64,000 nucleotides of DNA from Micromonospora fulviviridis (GCF_014648395.1 NZ_BMRA01000002.1:248001-312000); one strand, 5' to 3'. Positions 1 to 11,471 are shown, numbered from the stretch's first letter. Numbers and translations: made by a program. The notes: generated from the sequence alone by a model not told the origin.

Positions 1-161
1 GCCATCAGGATCGGCAGCAGCAGGAAGAGCCCGAGGATCACGATCACCGGCGCGACGAAGAGCCAGCCGGCGACGTTCTCGTTGCCGCGGACACCGCCGC
101 GACGGCGGCGTGGCGGCCGCACCGGTGTGGTGGCCGGGGCGCGCAGAGCTTCGGTTGCCAT
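1..161 (-). CDS. Sugar ABC transporter permease, N-terminal fragment
   Basis: Only the first 53 or so codons lie in the window; the rest runs off the left edge. The start is ATG at 161-159. A basic Arg/Pro-rich cytoplasmic tail of about 28 residues (RRRRGG) is followed by ENVAGWLFVAPVIVILGLF, the typical first membrane helix of MalF/UgpA-type permeases of binding-protein-dependent sugar importers. It is the third gene of a minus-strand operon after the LacI regulator and the binding lipoprotein, 65 nt downstream of the latter with a hairpin in between. Family membership is inferred from the first helix and the context; the EAA loop is outside the window. Confidence 0.8.
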   Translation of the reverse strand, partial: MATEALRAPATTPVRPPRRRRGGVRGNENVAGWLFVAPVIVILGLFLLLPILM

Positions 162-192
162 CTCCCCTCCCTCCTTGTCCGTGGGAGCCGGC

Positions 193-220
193 GCGGAGGG
201 GCCCGGCCGGGCCCCTCCGC
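193..220. terminator. 28-nt perfect palindrome between binding-protein and permease genes
   Basis: GCGGAGGGGCCCGG followed directly by its exact reverse complement, in the 65-nt gap between the binding-lipoprotein stop (227) and the permease start (161). Very GC-rich intercistronic hairpins after the binding-protein gene are common in sugar ABC operons, where they stabilise the upstream message and lower permease expression. That role is inferred; no T-tract follows. Confidence 0.6.
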
Positions 221-226
221 CACCGC

Positions 227-1474
227 TCAGCCGCCGAGCGCCGCCTTGGCGTTCTTGTCGAAGTTGGCCAGGATCGTCTTCGGGTCACCGGTGGCGAGCC
301 CCTGGAGGCCGGCTTCCAGGTCGCGCAGGACGCTGTCCATCTTCGGGGCGTTCACCGGGCCCTGGCCGTACGCGGCCCCGTCGATGAACGGCTTGTCCGC
401 CGGGAAGGCGGTGGTGTACTGGTCGCGGACGGACTGCCGCGACGGCATCACGCCGAACGCCTTGGCGAAGGTCACCTGCTGGTCGCCCGCGGTCATCGCC
501 TCGACGAACTTGATCGCCTGGTCCTTGAACTTCGACTTGGCCGCGATGCCCCAGCACTGGGTGAAGGAGAGGGTGCCCTGCCCCTTCGGGCCGGCCGGCA
601 GCGGCACGACCTTGTACTTCACCTTCGGGAAGTCGTTCTGCAGGGCACCCTTGATCCAGTTGCCCTCGATGGTCATGACGGCCTTGCCCTTGCCGAACGC
701 CTCCCCGGACCAGCCGGCGTCGAGCTGCTTCGGGAACTTCGCGTAGCCGTTGGTGAGCAGGGACTTCACGTACTGGAGGGCCTGGAGGTTCTCCGGGGTG
801 TCGGCGGTGGCCTGCTTGCCGTCCTTGCTCATCAGCCAGCCGCCGTTCTGCACCATGAAGGCGCCGATCCGGTCACGGGTGTCGCCGAGGGCGAGCGCCA
901 CCATGCCCTTCGCCTTGATCTTCTGGCTGACGGCGGTGAGCTGGTCCCAGGTGGTCGGCACGTCGGCGTCGGCGAGGCCCGCCTTCGCCCAGAGGTCGGT
1001 GTTGATCTCCAGGGCGAGGGTGGAGAAGTCCTTCGGCGCGCAGTAGAGCTTGCCGTCGTAGGTGAACGTGGTGCGCAAGCTCTCGTAGAAGTCGTCCTTG
1101 TTGCTGATCTTGTCGCCGTACGGCTCCAGCGCCCCGACGCTGGCGTAGTCGGCGAAGCGGCTCGCGTCGACGTAGAAGACGTCCGGCGGGGTGCCGCCGG
1201 CGAGGGCCTGGCCGAGCTGCTGGGTGAGGTCCTGGGCCGGGGTCACGGTGGCGGTGTTGCCGCTGGACGAGGCCCACTTGGCGGCCGCGTCCTGCACTGC
1301 CTTGGTCTCGGCCTCGCCGGAGGAGCCGATCAGGATCTGGAGGCTGGCCGGGCCGCTGGACTGCTTGGTGTCGCTCCCGGAATCGTCGAAGCCGTTGCCG
1401 CACGCGGCGGAGCCGAACAGGGCGACGGCGGCGAAGCCGGCCACCGCCGCCCGGGTGAGGGTGCGAGGTGTCAT
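227..1474 (-). CDS. Extracellular sugar-binding lipoprotein of an ABC importer
   Basis: A 415-residue family-1 extracellular solute-binding protein. The N-terminus is a lipoprotein signal: MTPRTLTRAA, a hydrophobic stretch, then FGSAAC with the lipidated Cys at about residue 25, followed by a Ser/Asp/Gly-rich linker. The body has the expected features of the family (GTPPDVFYVD near 92, LALEINTDLWAKAGL in the hinge region, MTIEGNWIKGAL near 265). Its length of about 415 is normal. It lies just downstream of a LacI-type repressor and upstream of a permease, so it should capture a carbohydrate outside the membrane and deliver it to that permease. The divergent glucan-debranching-like gene hints at an alpha-glucoside or oligosaccharide, but the ligand cannot be read from the sequence. 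Confidence 0.9.
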   Translation of the reverse strand: MTPRTLTRAAVAGFAAVALFGSAACGNGFDDSGSDTKQSSGPASLQILIGSSGEAETKAVQDAAAKWASSSGNTATVTPAQDLTQQLGQALAGGTPPDVFYVDASRFADYASVGALEPYGDKISNKDDFYESLRTTFTYDGKLYCAPKDFSTLALEINTDLWAKAGLADADVPTTWDQLTAVSQKIKAKGMVALALGDTRDRIGAFMVQNGGWLMSKDGKQATADTPENLQALQYVKSLLTNGYAKFPKQLDAGWSGEAFGKGKAVMTIEGNWIKGALQNDFPKVKYKVVPLPAGPKGQGTLSFTQCWGIAAKSKFKDQAIKFVEAMTAGDQQVTFAKAFGVMPSRQSVRDQYTTAFPADKPFIDGAAYGQGPVNAPKMDSVLRDLEAGLQGLATGDPKTILANFDKNAKAALGG

Positions 1475-1499
1475 CTGACTCTCCTGGTGGGGGATGTGG

Positions 1500-2489
1500 T
1501 CACGCCGTGTGCCGGAGCACCAGCGCGGGGGTGAGCAGCACGTGCGGGTCGGTGGGCTGGCCGTCGAGCAGGCCGGTGAGCAGGTCGACGCAGCGGGCGG
1601 CGGCCGCGGCGAGCGGCTGGCTGACGCTGCTCAACCCGACCGCGGCGGCCACCGGGGTGTCGTCGAAGCCGACGACGGCGACCGGCGCCGCCGCGCCCCG
1701 CGCCGCCTGGAGCGCGCCGAGGGCGAGCGAGTCACTGGCGCAGACCACCGCGGTCGGCGGCGCGTCGCGGGCGAGCAGGTCGCGCAGCTCCCGCTCGCCC
1801 TCGGCGATGCCGTCCTCGGTCTCCCGGCGCAGGCCGGCCACGTCGAGGCCGGCCGCCGTCATCGTGGTACGCCAGCCGGCGCACCGGTCGTCGCCGACGC
1901 CGGAGCCGGTCGGCCAGCCGAGGAAGGCGATCCGGCGGTGGCCGGTGTCGAGCAGGTGCCGGGTGACCTGCGCGGTGCCGGCGGCGCCGTCCACGTCGAC
2001 CCAGGGGTGCCCGTCGAGGGCGTCCCAGGGCCGGCCGAAGGTCACGAAGGGCACCTCGCGCTCGGCCAGCCACGCGGTGCGCGGGTCGCCGTGCTTGGTG
2101 CCGGTGAGCACGAACGCGTCCAGGTCGTACGCGCCGAGCAGGTCGTCGTAGGTGCCGATCTCCTGGTCGTCGTCCCGGGCCGTGTAGAGCAGGACCCGGT
2201 AGCCGGCGGCGTCGGCGGTCTCGGTGAGGCCGTGCAGGAACCGGTCGAGCACCGAGCCGTTGATCCCGTCCCGGGTGGGCTCGATGCGGACCGCGATGAG
2301 CCGGGACCGCCCGGTCCGCATCTGCCGGGCGGCCTGGTTGGCGCGGTAGCCGAGGGCGGCGATGGCCTCCTCCACCCGCCGCCGGGTCTCCTCGCGGACG
2401 ATGTGCGGCGCGTTGAGCACGTTGGAGACCGTCTGGCGGCTCACCTGGGCACGCCGGGCCACCGTCGCGATGGTCACCTTTTCAGCCAC
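1500..2489 (-). CDS. LacI-family transcriptional regulator
   Basis: 329 residues. The N-terminal helix-turn-helix is canonical (VTIATVARRAQVSRQTVSN, then VLNAPHIVREETRRRVEEAI, and the hinge ALGYRANQAARQMRTG), followed by a periplasmic-binding-like effector domain with GVGDDRCAGWRTTMTAAG and VCASDSLALGALQAA. I chose GTG at 2489-2487, which places the HTH at residue 4 and has AGAGGG upstream; a longer frame reaches 2597 but would run through the probable operator region. It is the first gene of the minus-strand operon with the binding protein (25-nt gap) and permease, so it probably regulates its own operon and the divergent gene at 2636, releasing DNA when a sugar binds. Confidence 0.9.
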   Translation of the reverse strand: MAEKVTIATVARRAQVSRQTVSNVLNAPHIVREETRRRVEEAIAALGYRANQAARQMRTGRSRLIAVRIEPTRDGINGSVLDRFLHGLTETADAAGYRVLLYTARDDDQEIGTYDDLLGAYDLDAFVLTGTKHGDPRTAWLAEREVPFVTFGRPWDALDGHPWVDVDGAAGTAQVTRHLLDTGHRRIAFLGWPTGSGVGDDRCAGWRTTMTAAGLDVAGLRRETEDGIAEGERELRDLLARDAPPTAVVCASDSLALGALQAARGAAAPVAVVGFDDTPVAAAVGLSSVSQPLAAAAARCVDLLTGLLDGQPTDPHVLLTPALVLRHTA

Positions 2490-2507
2490 GAAATCCCTCT
2501 CGCCGCC

Positions 2508-2574
2508 TTGAACGATCCAACTCCGATACGGCAGGATTAGATCGTTCAAAGTTTCTGGAATGTTTCGCACTTTG
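2508..2574. promoter_or_regulatory. Divergent control region with operator-like inverted repeats
   Basis: Between the LacI start (2489) and the debranching-enzyme start (2636). TTGAACGATC at 2508-2517 and its exact complement GATCGTTCAA at 2540-2549 form a 10-bp inverted repeat with 22 nt between the arms, about three helical turns centre to centre. A second pair, CAAAGT at 2547-2552 and ACTTTG at 2569-2574, overlaps it. The local AT content is well above that of the surroundings. Binding by the adjacent LacI protein is an inference from position and symmetry. Confidence 0.5.
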
Positions 2575-2635
2575 CACCGGCCGGAGCCATCTGTCAAGAC
2601 ATCCCCGGCCCACCGATCAGCACCGGGAGTTCCCC

Positions 2636-4735
2636 TTGTCCGAACGCCACCTGCAACCGCTGCTGCACGACCTGGTCGGCGTGGTGCACGCCCCCACCAG
2701 CGCGCTGGGCGACGCGGCGGGCCAGATCCGGCCGCACGGCGTCCAGGGCGCCTTCCACGCCGACGCCCGGGTGCTCTCCCGCGCCGAACTGCGCCTCGAC
2801 GACCGCGAGCCGGAGCCGCTGACCCGGGGATCGGCCGGGCCGCACGGCGCCCGCTTCGTGGCCCTGGCCCGCTGGCTCGGCGACCCGACCCCCGACCCGA
2901 CCGTGCGGGTCGAGCGCACCCGCCAGGCCGGGCCGCACGGCCTCACCGAGGAACTCGTCGTGTCGTCCACCGCCACCGGCCCGGTCCGCACCACGGTCAG
3001 CGTCGACCTCGGCTGCGACCTCGCCCCCATCGAGCTGGTGAAGTCCGGCGGGAGCGGCGTGCCGCTGGAGGCCAAGGCCGGCGAGCCGGGCCGGGTCCAG
3101 TGGGCCGCCGAAGGGCTCACGGTGACCGTGACCGGCGAGGCGGCCACCGTGGACGCCGCCGGCGACCGCGCCACCGCACCCCGGCTGAGCTGGCCGGTCA
3201 CGCTCGCCCCCGGCGAGTCGGCGACGCTGCGCTGGCGGCTCGCCGTCACCGACCCGAAGGCCGTGGTGACCGCCGCCCCGCCCGGCCCGGGCTGGTCCGA
3301 ACCGACGGTACGCGCCGACGACCGCCGCCTGGTCCGGCTCCTCGACCGCTCCCTGGCCGACCTGCGCGGGCTGCGGCTGGCCGAGCCGGGCCACCCGGAG
3401 GACGTCTTCCTCGGCGCCGGCGTGCCCTGGTTCCTCACCCTCTTCGGCCGGGACAGCCTCTGGGCCGCCCGGATGATGCTGCCGCTCGGCACCGAACTGG
3501 CCGCCGGCACGCTGCGGGTGCTGGCCCGCCGGCAGGGCGTCCGGGTCGACCCGGCCACCGGCGAGGCGCCCGGCAAGATCCTGCACGAGCTGCGCCGGCA
3601 CGAGTTCACCCTGGACGAGGGGCTGCGCCTGCCGCCCGCCTACTACGGCACGGTCGACGCGACCATGCTCTGGGTGGGGCTGCTGCACGACGCCTGGCGC
3701 TGGGGACTCGCCGCCGACCAGGTCGAGCCGCTGCTCCCGCACCTGGAGGCCGCGCTCGGGTGGCTCGGCGAGCACGCCGACGCCGACGGTGACGGCTTCG
3801 TCGAGTACGTCGACACCACCGGCCACGGCCTCGCCAACCAGGGCTGGAAGGACTCCGGCGACGCGGTGCGCTTCCGGGACGGCCGGCTGGCCGGGCCGCC
3901 CATCGTGCTGGCCGAGGTGCAGGGGTACGCGTACCAGGCCGCCGTGAACGGGGCCGACCTGCTCGACGCCTTCGGCCGCCCCGGCGCCGACCGCTGGCGC
4001 GCGTACGCCGACCGCCTCGCCGCCCGGTTCCGCGCCGCGTTCTGGGTCGACGGCCCGTACGGCCCGCAGCCCGCCCTGGCGCTCGACCGGGACAAGCGCC
4101 CGGTGGACTCGCTGACCAGCAACATCGGTCACCTGCTCGGCACCGGGCTGCTGTCGGACGCCGAGTCGGCGCAGGTCGCCGCCCTGCTCTCGACCGAGGC
4201 CATGGCGGGCGGCTTCGGGCTGCGCACCATGTCCACCGACGACGCAGGGTTCAGCCCGCTGTCCTACCACTGCGGGTCGATCTGGGCGCACGACACCGCC
4301 ATCGTGCTCGGCGGGCTGGCCCGGGCCGGTCACCGCGAGGCGGCGCTACGGCTGGCCGACGGCCTGCTGGGTGCCGCCGAGGCGTTCGACTACCGCCTCC
4401 CCGAGCTGTACGGCGGGGACGACCGGGCGCTGCTCGGCCGGCCGGCGCCGTACCCGGCGGCGTGCCACCCGCAGGCCTGGTCGGCGGCGGCGGCCGTGCT
4501 GCTCCTCCAGGCCGGCCTGGGCGTCTACCCCGACGTGCCCGCCGGCCGCGTCGACCTCCGCCCCCTGGCCGGCCCCGAACTCGGCGCCCTGACCGCCCAG
4601 GGCCTGAGGATCGCCAACACCCCCGTCACGGTCACGGTCGACCACACCGGCACCCCGACGCTCACCGGCCTCCCCCCGTCCCTCCACATCCCCACCCCCC
4701 GCCCACCCACGGACCCCGCCCACACCCCCGCCTGA
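2636..4735 (+). CDS. Glycogen-debranching-type (amylo-alpha-1,6-glucosidase-like) protein
   Basis: 699 residues. The N-terminal ~230 residues form the beta-rich glycogen-debranching N-terminal domain (LLHDLVGVVHAPTSALGDA, GAFHADARVLSRAEL). The rest is an (alpha/alpha)6-barrel-like glycosidase domain with LFGRDSLWAARMMLPLG near 280, GWKDSGDAVRFRDG near 405 carrying a plausible acidic residue, and SYHCGSIWAHDTAIV near 545. The start is TTG at 2636, chosen because CGGGAG lies 7-12 nt upstream and no better start exists. Such proteins are predicted to hydrolyse alpha-glucosidic linkages in the cytoplasm. The gene is divergent from the sugar-import operon and shares its control region, so it is probably co-regulated and acts on the imported sugar. 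Exact substrate unknown. Confidence 0.8.
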   Translation: MSERHLQPLLHDLVGVVHAPTSALGDAAGQIRPHGVQGAFHADARVLSRAELRLDDREPEPLTRGSAGPHGARFVALARWLGDPTPDPTVRVERTRQAGPHGLTEELVVSSTATGPVRTTVSVDLGCDLAPIELVKSGGSGVPLEAKAGEPGRVQWAAEGLTVTVTGEAATVDAAGDRATAPRLSWPVTLAPGESATLRWRLAVTDPKAVVTAAPPGPGWSEPTVRADDRRLVRLLDRSLADLRGLRLAEPGHPEDVFLGAGVPWFLTLFGRDSLWAARMMLPLGTELAAGTLRVLARRQGVRVDPATGEAPGKILHELRRHEFTLDEGLRLPPAYYGTVDATMLWVGLLHDAWRWGLAADQVEPLLPHLEAALGWLGEHADADGDGFVEYVDTTGHGLANQGWKDSGDAVRFRDGRLAGPPIVLAEVQGYAYQAAVNGADLLDAFGRPGADRWRAYADRLAARFRAAFWVDGPYGPQPALALDRDKRPVDSLTSNIGHLLGTGLLSDAESAQVAALLSTEAMAGGFGLRTMSTDDAGFSPLSYHCGSIWAHDTAIVLGGLARAGHREAALRLADGLLGAAEAFDYRLPELYGGDDRALLGRPAPYPAACHPQAWSAAAAVLLLQAGLGVYPDVPAGRVDLRPLAGPELGALTAQGLRIANTPVTVTVDHTGTPTLTGLPPSLHIPTPRPPTDPAHTPA

Positions 4736-4753
4736 CCCGCCTGACCCCTTTGA

Positions 4754-4813
4754 GTTGATCAAGAAGTTTGCGTCGAAAATCGGCTGCGGCCTGACGCAAA
4801 CTTCTTGATCAAC
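4754..4813. repeat. Long perfect palindrome, copy 1 (21-bp arms)
   Basis: Arm GTTGATCAAGAAGTTTGCGT plus C at 4754-4774, exact complement at 4793-4813, 18-nt loop. It lies between the convergent ends of the debranching-type gene (4735) and the GNAT gene (4836). It shares the core GATCA(A/T)GA(A/G)GTT with palindromes at 16726-16790 and 57681-57737. Probably a bidirectional terminator or a REP-like dispersed element; no T-tract follows. Confidence 0.75.
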
Positions 4814-4835
4814 AGGGTGAGGGGGTGTGCGGCGG

Positions 4836-5303
4836 TCAGGGTGGGGTGAGTTCGGCGATCAGTTCGTCGTCCTCCAGGGCGCCTGTCGGGTGGAAGCCCA
4901 GGGAGCGGTAGAGGGTCGCCGCGGGGGTGTTGTCGGGGTGGTAGCTCAGGCGGATGGGGTGGCCTGCCTCGGCCAGCCAGTCGGTCAGGGTTTTCACGAC
5001 GGCGCGGCCGATGCCGCGGTCCTGTTCGGCGGCGTCGATCACCATGCCGCCGATCCAGCGGGAGTCGTCGTCGTCCACACCCCACATGACGTGTCCGACC
5101 ACCGTCTCGTCCGCGTAGACGGCGAGCGAGGTCCAGACGTCCGAGCGCATGGTCAGCACCAGGTAGCGGGCGGCCAGCGCGGGCACGAAGTCCCGCTGGT
5201 CGTCGCGGGGGGCGACGTCGGCCACCGCCCGCCAGTTGTCGTCGTCCACCGGCCGCAGGGTCACCCGGCGGCCGGCGCGGTCGCACTGCCCGGAATCGAT
5301 CAT
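4836..5303 (-). CDS. GNAT-family N-acetyltransferase
   Basis: 155 residues starting at ATG 5303. The GNAT fold is visible: VTLRPVDDDNWRAVADV (beta1/alpha1), VGHVMWGVDDDDSRWIGGMV (beta4), then the acetyl-CoA loop EQDRGIGRAVVKTLTDWL matching the Q/RxxGxG/A signature, and the C-terminal YHPDNTPAATLYRSLGFHPTG typical of these enzymes (N followed by AxxLYxxLGF). Cytoplasmic; transfers acetyl from acetyl-CoA to an amine, polyamine, antibiotic or protein target that cannot be predicted. Isolated gene between a convergent palindrome on one side and the AraC/DinB gene, which lies 217 nt upstream on the same strand, on the other. A longer in-frame extension to 5495 is low-complexity and unlikely. Confidence 0.85.
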   Translation of the reverse strand: MIDSGQCDRAGRRVTLRPVDDDNWRAVADVAPRDDQRDFVPALAARYLVLTMRSDVWTSLAVYADETVVGHVMWGVDDDDSRWIGGMVIDAAEQDRGIGRAVVKTLTDWLAEAGHPIRLSYHPDNTPAATLYRSLGFHPTGALEDDELIAELTPP

Positions 5304-5520
5304 CGCGGTCAGCCTAGGGCCGGCCCGCCCACCCGGCCATCGCTTTCGCCGGAGCCGCCACCCCGCACGCGGCCCGCACGGCCGGCCGCCGGGCGGACGG
5401 CCCGCAGGGCCAAGGGCCACCGGGGACGGCATCGCCGAGGGAGCGGTATCGGCGGGTCTCGGACACCGCCACCTCGGCGAGCTGGAGTCGATCAAAGCCG
5501 GGGGACGCCGGCCGTGACGG

Positions 5521-6456
5521 TCAGCCGGCCGACGCGGTCGCGGCGGCGTCCAGGTAGGGGCGGGGGTCGCCGGCGCCGAGGTCGGTGATGCCGGCGCTGT
5601 GCAGGGCGCCGATGGCCAGGGTGCGGCGCACGGCGGCGAAGGTGATCACGTGGCCGATGGTGCCGCCCAGCGTGTGGGTGGTCGGCGGCGCGCAGGTGGT
5701 GTCGACGAAGGTGTCCGCCAGGGTGCCGGCGGCCAGCGTCCGGGCCACGAAGGCCTGCCAGTCGCGGCCGGCGACCCCGTGCCGGGCGGCCAGCCCGGAC
5801 ACCGACCGGTCGCTCTCGTCGGGCCACTCGCCGCCGCGCAGCGCCGAGAGCCAGTGCTCCTCCTGGGTGACCATGGCGTTGATCAGCGAGCGGAGCGTGG
5901 GCTGCTCGTCGATGGTCTCCACGGACACGGTGACGGGCCGGTCGAGCACCTCCTCGTCGAGCCTGCCAGCGCGGTCGATGATCGCGGTGAGGGTCTCGAC
6001 GTGGTGGTCGACCAGGTGCTGGAGAACGTTCATGGGGGTCTCCTGACGTGCCGCCGGCAGCCGCAGGCCACCGGGCGGTTGGAAGTGGACGCCGCTGGGG
6101 CAGGGCAGCTCCAGCTCGCGGAAGGTCAGCGGCGGGCGCCGCCGGACCACGGTCGGGGCGACGCCGTACGACCGCTGGAAGGCGCGGGTGAACGCCTCGT
6201 GCGAGCCGTACCCGGCCTCGACGGCGATGTCGAGGACGGTTCGGTCGCTGGTGATGAGCCGGTGCGCCGCGCGCTCCAGGAGCAGCCGGCGGCGCAGCGC
6301 GCCCGGCGGTTCCCCGGTGGCCGCGGCGACCAGCCGGTCGAAGTGGAACCGGGACAGGTGGGCCCGGGCGGCCAGATTCGCCGGTCCGGTCTCCGGGTGG
6401 TCCAGGGCGACCTGGAGCACGTCGAGGAGGCCGGTGAGTCCGTCCGTCTGGGTCAT
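5521..6456 (-). CDS. AraC-type helix-turn-helix fused to a DinB-like domain
   Basis: 311 residues from ATG 6456 (MTQTDGLT); a start five codons upstream is possible. The first ~105 residues are an AraC/XylS DNA-binding module with both HTHs (LAARAHLSRFHFDRLVAAAT, and the signature AVEAGYGSHEAFTRAFQRSY). After a short Pro-rich linker a second domain begins at about residue 140 (MNVLQHLVDHHVETLTAIID), resembling DinB/DUF664-type four-helix bundles, with QEEHWLSAL and a late GHVITFAAVRRTLA that supply His residues for a possible metal site. The HTH-first order with a C-terminal DinB bundle suggests a sensor regulator, with the bundle binding metal or a thiol-reactive ligand. Target genes unknown; the nearest neighbours are dapB upstream and GNAT downstream. 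Confidence 0.75.
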   Translation of the reverse strand: MTQTDGLTGLLDVLQVALDHPETGPANLAARAHLSRFHFDRLVAAATGEPPGALRRRLLLERAAHRLITSDRTVLDIAVEAGYGSHEAFTRAFQRSYGVAPTVVRRRPPLTFRELELPCPSGVHFQPPGGLRLPAARQETPMNVLQHLVDHHVETLTAIIDRAGRLDEEVLDRPVTVSVETIDEQPTLRSLINAMVTQEEHWLSALRGGEWPDESDRSVSGLAARHGVAGRDWQAFVARTLAAGTLADTFVDTTCAPPTTHTLGGTIGHVITFAAVRRTLAIGALHSAGITDLGAGDPRPYLDAAATASAG

Positions 6457-6518
6457 GTGGACAGCCTGCACCCGCCGGGGGCGGCGTCGCTTGATCGGCG
6501 TTGCGCACCTGCGCGCCG

Positions 6519-6542
6519 CCGGCCGCCGTCAGGTGCGGCCGG
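6519..6542 (-). terminator. Probable dapB terminator hairpin
   Basis: CCGGCCGC at 6519-6526 pairs with GCGGCCGG at 6535-6542 across an 8-nt loop, 13 nt beyond the dapB stop codon. GC-rich stem without a clear T-run, as is common in actinomycetes. Confidence 0.5.
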
Positions 6543-6555
6543 TCAGCGGCGGGAG

Positions 6556-8790
<2,235 letters not shown>

Positions 8791-8834
8791 TCAGTTCGAC
8801 GAGGGGTGGGTGGTGCGGGGGTGACGAACGAAGC

Positions 8835-8867
8835 CGGCCGGGTGACGCCGTGGGCGTCACCCGGCCG
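8835..8867 (-). terminator. Strong hairpin between pnp and the M16 protease gene
   Basis: CGGCCGGGTGACGCC at 8835-8849 pairs perfectly with 8853-8867 across a 3-nt loop, 10 nt after the pnp stop. A 15-bp GC-rich stem, a likely terminator or mRNA 3'-end stabiliser for pnp. It partly separates pnp from the downstream protease gene. Confidence 0.7.
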
Positions 8868-8876
8868 TTCGGTGAA

Positions 8877-11252
8877 TCAGCTGTGCCGGGTGCGGCGCCG
8901 CGGACGGCCGTCGCCGCCGCCCTCGCCGCCGCCCTCGCCGCGCTCCGGACCCCGGGCGCCGCGCTCGCCGCCACGCTCGCGGTCGCCGCGGTCCCGCGGG
9001 CCACGGTCGCCGCCGCGGTCCCGGCCGGCCGGACGCTCGCCACCGGCGGCCTCCTCGGCGGCCGGCGCCTCGGCGCCCTCCGGGCGGACCTTGTCCAGGT
9101 AGATCTTGCCGCGCTGGTCGATGTCGGCGATCTCGACCTCGACCTTGTCGCCGACGTTGAGGAAGTCCTCGACCTTCTCGACCCGCTTGCCGTCGCCCAC
9201 CTTGGAGATGTGCAGCAGGCCGTCGCGGCCCGGGAGCAGCGAGATGAAGGCGCCGAACGCGGCGGTCTTCACCACGGTGCCGAGGAACCGGTCGCCGACC
9301 TTCGGCAGCGTCGGGTTGGCGATCGCGTTGATCCGCTCGACCGCGGCCTGGGCCGACGGGCCGTTGGTCGCGCCGACGTAGATGGTGCCGTCGTCCTCGA
9401 TGGAGATCTCGGCGCCGGTCTCGTCCTGGATGGCGTTGATGGTCTGGCCCTTCGGGCCGATCACCATGCCGATCTTGTCGACCGGGATCTTCACGGTGGT
9501 GACCCGCGGGGCGTAGTCCGACATCTCGGCCGGCGCCTCGATGGCCCGCTGCATCACGTCGAGGATGGTCTGCCGGGCCTCGTTCGCCTGCTGGAGCGCG
9601 GCGGCAAGCACGTCCGACGGGATGCCGTCGAGCTTGGTGTCGAGCTGGAGCGCGGTGACGAAGTCCCGGGTGCCGGCGACCTTGAAGTCCATGTCGCCGA
9701 ACGCGTCCTCGGCGCCGAGGATGTCGGTCAGCGTCACGTACTGGGTCTTGCCGTCGACCTCGTCGGAGATGAGGCCCATGGCGATGCCGGCGACCGGCGC
9801 CTTCAGCGGCACACCGGCCGAGAGCAGGCCCAGCGTCGAGGCGCAGACCGAGCCCATCGAGGTGGAGCCGTTGGAGCCGAGCGCCTCCGAGACCTGCCGG
9901 ATGGCGTACGGGAACTCCTCGCGCGACGGCAACACCGGGATCAGCGCGCGCTCGGCGAGAGCGCCGTGGCCGATCTCGCGCCGCTTCGGCGAGCCGACCC
10001 GGCCGGTCTCACCGGTCGAGTACGGCGGGAAGTTGTAGTTGTGCATGTAGCGCTTGCGGTTCTCCGGGGACAGCGTGTCCACCATCTGCTCCATGCGCAG
10101 CATGTTCAGCGTGGTGACGCCCAGGATCTGGGTCTCGCCCCGCTCGAACAGCGCCGAGCCGTGCACCCGCGGCAGCACGCCGACCTCGGCGGTCAGCGGG
10201 CGGATGTCCCGCGGGCCGCGGCCGTCGATGCGGACCTGCTCGCGCAGCACCCGGTTGCGGACCTCGGACTTGGTCAGCGACCGGAAGGCGGCGGAGAGCT
10301 CCTTCTCGCGGCCCTCGAACCGACCGCCGAGCTCCTCGGCGACCTTGGCCTTGACCCGGTCCAGGGCCTCCTCGCGGTCCGCCTTGCCGGCGATCTTGAG
10401 GGCCTCGGCGACCTCGGCGCGGGCCACCTCGGCCACGGCCTCGTACGCGTCGTCCTGGTAGTCCAGGAAGACCGGGAACTCGGCGACCGGCTTGGCGGCC
10501 ACCTCGGCCAGCTCGCTCTGCGCGCGGCACAGCTCGCGGATCGCCGGCTTGGCGGCCTCCAGGCCGCTGGCCACGATCTCCTCGGTCGGGGCGGTGGCGC
10601 CGTCCGCGATCAGGGCGACGGCGTGCGGCGTGGCCTCGGCCTCGACCATCATGATCGCGACGTCGCCGTCGGCCAGCGCCCGGCCGGCCACGACCATGTC
10701 GAAGGTGGCCCGGGCCAGCTCCTCCAGGGTCGGGAAGGCGACCCACTGGCCGTCGACGTGCGCGACCCGGGTCGCGCCGATCGGGCCGGAGAACGGCAGG
10801 CCGGACAGCTTGGTGGACATCGAGGCGGCGTTGATCGCCACCACGTCGTACGGGTGCTGCGGGTCGAGCGCCAGGACGGTCTCGACGACCTGGACCTCGT
10901 TGCGCAGGCCCTTGACGAACGACGGGCGCAGCGGCCGGTCGATCAGCCGGCAGGTGAGGATGGCGTCCTCGCTCGGCCGGCCCTCGCGGCGGAAGAACGA
11001 GCCGGGGATCCGGCCCGCGGCGTACATCCGCTCCTCGACGTCGACGGTCAGCGGGAAGAAGTCGAACTGCTCCCGGGGCTGCTTGCCGGCGGTGGTGGCG
11101 GAGAGGACGACCGTCTCGCCCAGCTGGGCGATGACGGAGCCGGCGGCCTGGCGGGCCAGGCGGCCGGTGGAGAAGGTGATCTCGCGGGTGCCGAACGACC
11201 CGTTGTCGATCACGGCGGTGCGGGATTCGGTGCCGAGGTTGGTCTCGGTCAT
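8877..11252 (-). CDS. pnp: Polyribonucleotide nucleotidyltransferase (PNPase / GPSI)
   Basis: 791 residues from ATG 11252, with AAGGAG about 12 nt upstream. Two RNase-PH-like cores are evident ([20 protein letters not shown] with [13 protein letters not shown] in the first; [20 protein letters not shown] and [14 protein letters not shown] in the second). They are followed by a KH domain ([19 protein letters not shown]) and an S1 domain ([20 protein letters not shown]). The enzyme degrades RNA phosphorolytically and, in actinobacteria, makes 3' tails. After S1 comes a ~55-residue Arg/Gly/Glu-rich tail of [17 protein letters not shown] type, probably disordered and RNA-binding. It follows rpsO by 219 nt, the near-universal rpsO-pnp pair. 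Confidence 0.97.
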   Translation of the reverse strand: MTETNLGTESRTAVIDNGSFGTREITFSTGRLARQAAGSVIAQLGETVVLSATTAGKQPREQFDFFPLTVDVEERMYAAGRIPGSFFRREGRPSEDAILTCRLIDRPLRPSFVKGLRNEVQVVETVLALDPQHPYDVVAINAASMSTKLSGLPFSGPIGATRVAHVDGQWVAFPTLEELARATFDMVVAGRALADGDVAIMMVEAEATPHAVALIADGATAPTEEIVASGLEAAKPAIRELCRAQSELAEVAAKPVAEFPVFLDYQDDAYEAVAEVARAEVAEALKIAGKADREEALDRVKAKVAEELGGRFEGREKELSAAFRSLTKSEVRNRVLREQVRIDGRGPRDIRPLTAEVGVLPRVHGSALFERGETQILGVTTLNMLRMEQMVDTLSPENRKRYMHNYNFPPYSTGETGRVGSPKRREIGHGALAERALIPVLPSREEFPYAIRQVSEALGSNGSTSMGSVCASTLGLLSAGVPLKAPVAGIAMGLISDEVDGKTQYVTLTDILGAEDAFGDMDFKVAGTRDFVTALQLDTKLDGIPSDVLAAALQQANEARQTILDVMQRAIEAPAEMSDYAPRVTTVKIPVDKIGMVIGPKGQTINAIQDETGAEISIEDDGTIYVGATNGPSAQAAVERINAIANPTLPKVGDRFLGTVVKTAAFGAFISLLPGRDGLLHISKVGDGKRVEKVEDFLNVGDKVEVEIADIDQRGKIYLDKVRPEGAEAPAAEEAAGGERPAGRDRGGDRGPRDRGDRERGGERGARGPERGEGGGEGGGDGRPRRRTRHS

Positions 11253-11435
11253 GTGCTGTGGTGCTCCTTCGCGTCGTCGGCCCACGACACGGGGAACTGC
11301 TCAGGCGGCCGGTCTTCGATCGAAGCGCCCGGGTGGCCGGCATGATGCCGGGATTCCCGGGGGCCACTACCGGAGACCGGTGCTGACCGGCTCCCTCTCG
11401 GTTGTCGCGCGGCCGGGTTCTTCGGTGGTACCGGA

Positions 11436-11467
11436 ACGGGGGAGCGGCCGAGTGGCCACTCCCCCGT
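11436..11467 (-). terminator. rpsO terminator
   Basis: ACGGGGGAG(C)GGCC at 11436-11449 pairs with GGCC(A)CTCCCCCGT at 11454-11467 with a 4-nt loop and one mismatch, starting 4 nt after the rpsO stop. Its position and stability support a factor-independent or attenuating terminator between rpsO and pnp. Confidence 0.7.
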
Positions 11468-11471
11468 CACG

